The notes beneath the pieces are model-generated. The model did no database searches and was not told where the DNA came from. It was given only the letters and a program-made list of their open reading frames with translations. Below, in pieces: positions 61,390 to 64,000 of a stretch of 64,000 nt of DNA. The DNA is from Perca fluviatilis (taxonomy: Eukaryota; Chordata; Actinopteri; Perciformes; Percidae), in contig NC_053127.1 in the NCBI RefSeq assembly GCF_010015445.1, positions 30,876,215 through 30,940,214 on the forward strand, written 5' to 3'. Position 1 is the stretch's first letter, and every line of letters starts with the position of its first letter. A program made the translations under genes and the position numbers.

Positions 61390-63195
61390 CTAACTGGTGA
61401 AGAAAGTGGAACATTTACCTCTTGGCCAGAAATTTACTCCAAATGAACGCTAATATTGCTCTGTGTCTGCGTTAATAGGCAACTGTCCGCTAACATATTT
61501 GCCACATCGACTTGATAAGGTGATCATATCTCAGTCTGGTGTTTAGAGTTTGTTGTGCAGTGGCCAAAAACAAATTAATGCAGGTTAAAAAAGATTTGTA
61601 ATATGTTACCTTACCATGAATTATGTATTGGCTGTTTTCGTCTATCAACCCATTCATATTTCTTTTTATTTCTGTCCTAGCATATGTTAGACATACTGTA
61701 TATCTATTCAACATTTTGACCATGCAACATGCAAAATATGACTCACATATACATTTTAATTTCCATAGTGAACCACTTGTATAATCCATGGTTGAACTCT
61801 ATTATTCAAGTTCCACTTTGTTCTACCATTGCACATGTCAATTTTACATGTAACACACCTTATATTTGAAAACCTGTATACAGCATACACCCATGTGTAC
61901 TTGCTCTCTCAGGATGCATGTTCAGCTGACACTGACCTTGTCTGAAACAGGCCATTGTGTGCCGTATTTATCAGCAGAAAAAAGGAGGAGGGAGTGGTTT
62001 GTCATAAGGTGAAGTCAGCACAGAGATCAGGATTTATGAGCGTTGTCAGAAGTGGGGTACCAGCAGTTCCAATTCGAGCGATGGAGAAACCTTTGAAGGC
62101 CATGTAGCACTCAGGGAAAAGTGTCAGATATCACACGGCTCCCCTGACAACGACTTGTACTGCACAGTGAGAGTGGCCTGCTTAAGCTTGGAAAATATGA
62201 TTTGGAGGCAACTAGCGCAGTTCAATAAATGGATGAAATATAAGACAGCATGACGAACCCTAAGACATCTTTTCAAATGTCCTTTTCAAGCACAGATATA
62301 ACATTTTGTAGCTCCTTTTCACCTCTAAAATGTTTAACTGGTATTATAATTGATGTTCAGGCGAATATCCCTTCCATTTCTCTGGTTGCATTACGCCATT
62401 CAAGCAGATGGTGCAAAGAAATCAGCAGAACTGCCTTTATTAGATTTAACGGTTTTATACATTAATTTGATGAAAATCTGTTTTTGTCTTTAGTATGTTA
62501 GGCTTTTTATCTCTCAATTTCCACAGGATTTACAATATCGCAAACTGTATTTGTTACTTTAATATAGAGTTGCATTCACTGTGACAGAAACTGTATCTGT
62601 TATGGTTCTGTAGAATGGATTCAGATGAACGGTTAACTCAGGTATATTTATTAAAAAAAAAAGTCAAAGTCAGCAAGCAGGAGAACTGAGGAGTCACGGT
62701 GGGAAGTGGGCAGACCGGTGAGAGGTTCCCAGTACACAACGGACCTTTTTCACAGCAGACAGTTTGACAGCTGAAATTGATAACCTTAACGATGGCTCAA
62801 TTCCATCAATTGTCCCAGTAAGCTATTACAGTGATGGTGCGTTCTTTTTGTCTTGTAATCACGACTATTAGCTTGAGCGTGACGTCACATCCGGGTCGAA
62901 AAACGAATAACCGCGGGTTGTTGCATTCTTTTTGTCACACAATACTACGAGTCGGAGAAAAGATGGATTTTTGTAACATTTTTAGTAACATTTAGGATTC
63001 TATTCACCCAGTTATTGACATATTACACACATATATTTCACAGTTTGATACATGAAAATTACGTTTTGATTAACGTTAACGTTAGGCTACTGCTCTGCTT
63101 TCTGCTCAAGACTCGGCTTAAAGCCATTGTTGTCATATAGCAACCGAGCGTCTCTAGCCAATTTCAGCTGCACAAGCTACAAAATAACTAATCAG
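61390..63195. other. gdpd5: gdpd5 intron 2, no gene seen
   Basis: No supported exon. A mildly CG-rich patch at 62,820-62,960 (GACGTCACATCCGGGTCG) may be a transposon fragment. Confidence 0.4.
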
Positions 63196-63200
63196 GCGGT

Positions 63201-64000
63201 ATTTAACTCCTAATAAGACTGTAGCGACATGTCTATAGGTAGCAGTATACAGCGCTATGTTTAACTCCTAATAAGACTGTAGAGACATGTCTATAGGTAG
63301 CAGTATACAGCGCTATGTTTAACTCCTAATAAGACTGTAGAGACATGCCTATAGGTAGCAGTATACAGCGCTATGTTTAACTCCTAATAAGACTGTAGCG
63401 ACATGTCTATAGGTAGCAGTATACAGCGCTATGTTTAACTCCTAATAAGACTGTAGCGACATGCCTATAGGTAGCAGTATACAGCGCTATGTTTAACTCC
63501 TAATAAGACTGTAGCGACATGTCTATAGGTAGCAGTATACAGCGCTATGTTTAACTCCTAATAAGACTGTAGAGACATGTCTATAGGTAGCAGTATACAG
63601 CGCTATGTTTAACTCCTAATAAGACTGTAGAGACATGTCTATAGGTAGCAGTATACAGCGCTATGTTTAACTCCTAATAAGACTGTAGAGACATGCCTAT
63701 AGGTAGCAGTATACAGCGCTATGTTTAACTCCTAATAAGACTGTAGCGATCGCCTATAGGTAGCAGTATACAGCGCATGTTTAACTCCTAATAAGACTGT
63801 AGCGACATGCCTATAGGTAGCAGTATACAGCGCTATGTTTAACTCCTAATAAGACTGTAGCGACATGCCTATAGGTAGCAGTATACAGCGCCATGTTTAA
63901 CTCCTAATAAGACTGTAGCGACATGCCTATAGGTAGCAGTATACAGCGCTATGTTTAACTCCTAATAAGACTGTAGAGACATGCCTATAGGTAGCGTATA
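63201..64000. repeat. 58-bp satellite, about 14 copies, continues past the edge
   Basis: The unit starts TTAACTCCTAATAAGACTGT and ends GTATACAGCGCTATGT. Variants are GTAGCGACAT or GTAGAGACAT and ATGTCT or ATGCCT, plus one short unit near 63,748. It lies in gdpd5 intron 2. Confidence 0.95.

Noticed and set aside
63201..64000. CRISPR-like array
   Set aside because: Tandem 58-bp units without spacers, in a vertebrate intron.
1..64000. an undescribed multi-gene system
   Set aside because: All confident coding sequence belongs to three well-known vertebrate genes or to transposons; nothing clusters as a novel system.

Overview
The window looks like nuclear DNA of a ray-finned fish, most likely a percomorph teleost. 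It has short exons with GT/AG junctions in large introns, many dinucleotide repeats, and many teleost-type DNA transposons (Tc1/mariner, hAT, piggyBac-like TTAA MITEs, a Harbinger-like element), a tRNA-derived SINE and LINE 3' ends. There are no operons or bacterial signals. I saw no evidence of an undescribed multi-gene system. The real content is three conserved genes set in transposon-rich sequence.

Layout. 1-11.7 kb: no confirmed gene; a piggyBac-like MITE with a 46-bp minisatellite, a Tc1 relic, a solo LTR, a tRNA SINE, and one orphan signal-peptide exon candidate near 4.8 kb on the minus strand. 14.8-25.26 kb, minus strand: a complete 11-exon alkaline ceramidase 3 gene (acer3, 267 aa). 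Its possible long 3' UTR reaches about 11.8 kb and carries a foldback MITE; its introns hold several hAT elements and a Harbinger-like element. 27.4-34.1 kb, minus strand: serpinh1 (HSP47), four coding exons, 410 aa ending in RDEL, with a probable noncoding first exon and a heat-shock-element-like dyad near 34.13 kb. 34.5-47.3 kb: intergenic, with nested MITE/hAT/LINE insertions. 47.5 kb to the right edge, plus strand: the 5' end of gdpd5 (GDE2). It consists of a probable noncoding exon ending at 47,894 and the first coding exon (39 codons) at 57,774-57,890; the rest lies beyond the window. Its introns contain a nearly intact Tc1 element whose transposase is broken by one stop codon, nested DNA transposons, a perfect 29-bp hairpin, and a 58-bp satellite that runs off the right edge.

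How the genes relate: they are not a pathway. acer3 is a Golgi/ER zinc hydrolase of ceramides, serpinh1 an ER collagen chaperone, and gdpd5 a membrane ectophosphodiesterase. As I recall, their human counterparts all lie in 11q13.5, so the grouping is best read as conserved synteny. Exon coordinates were derived by hand from splice sites and reading-frame continuity. Transposon boundaries with target-site duplications are reliable; those without are approximate.
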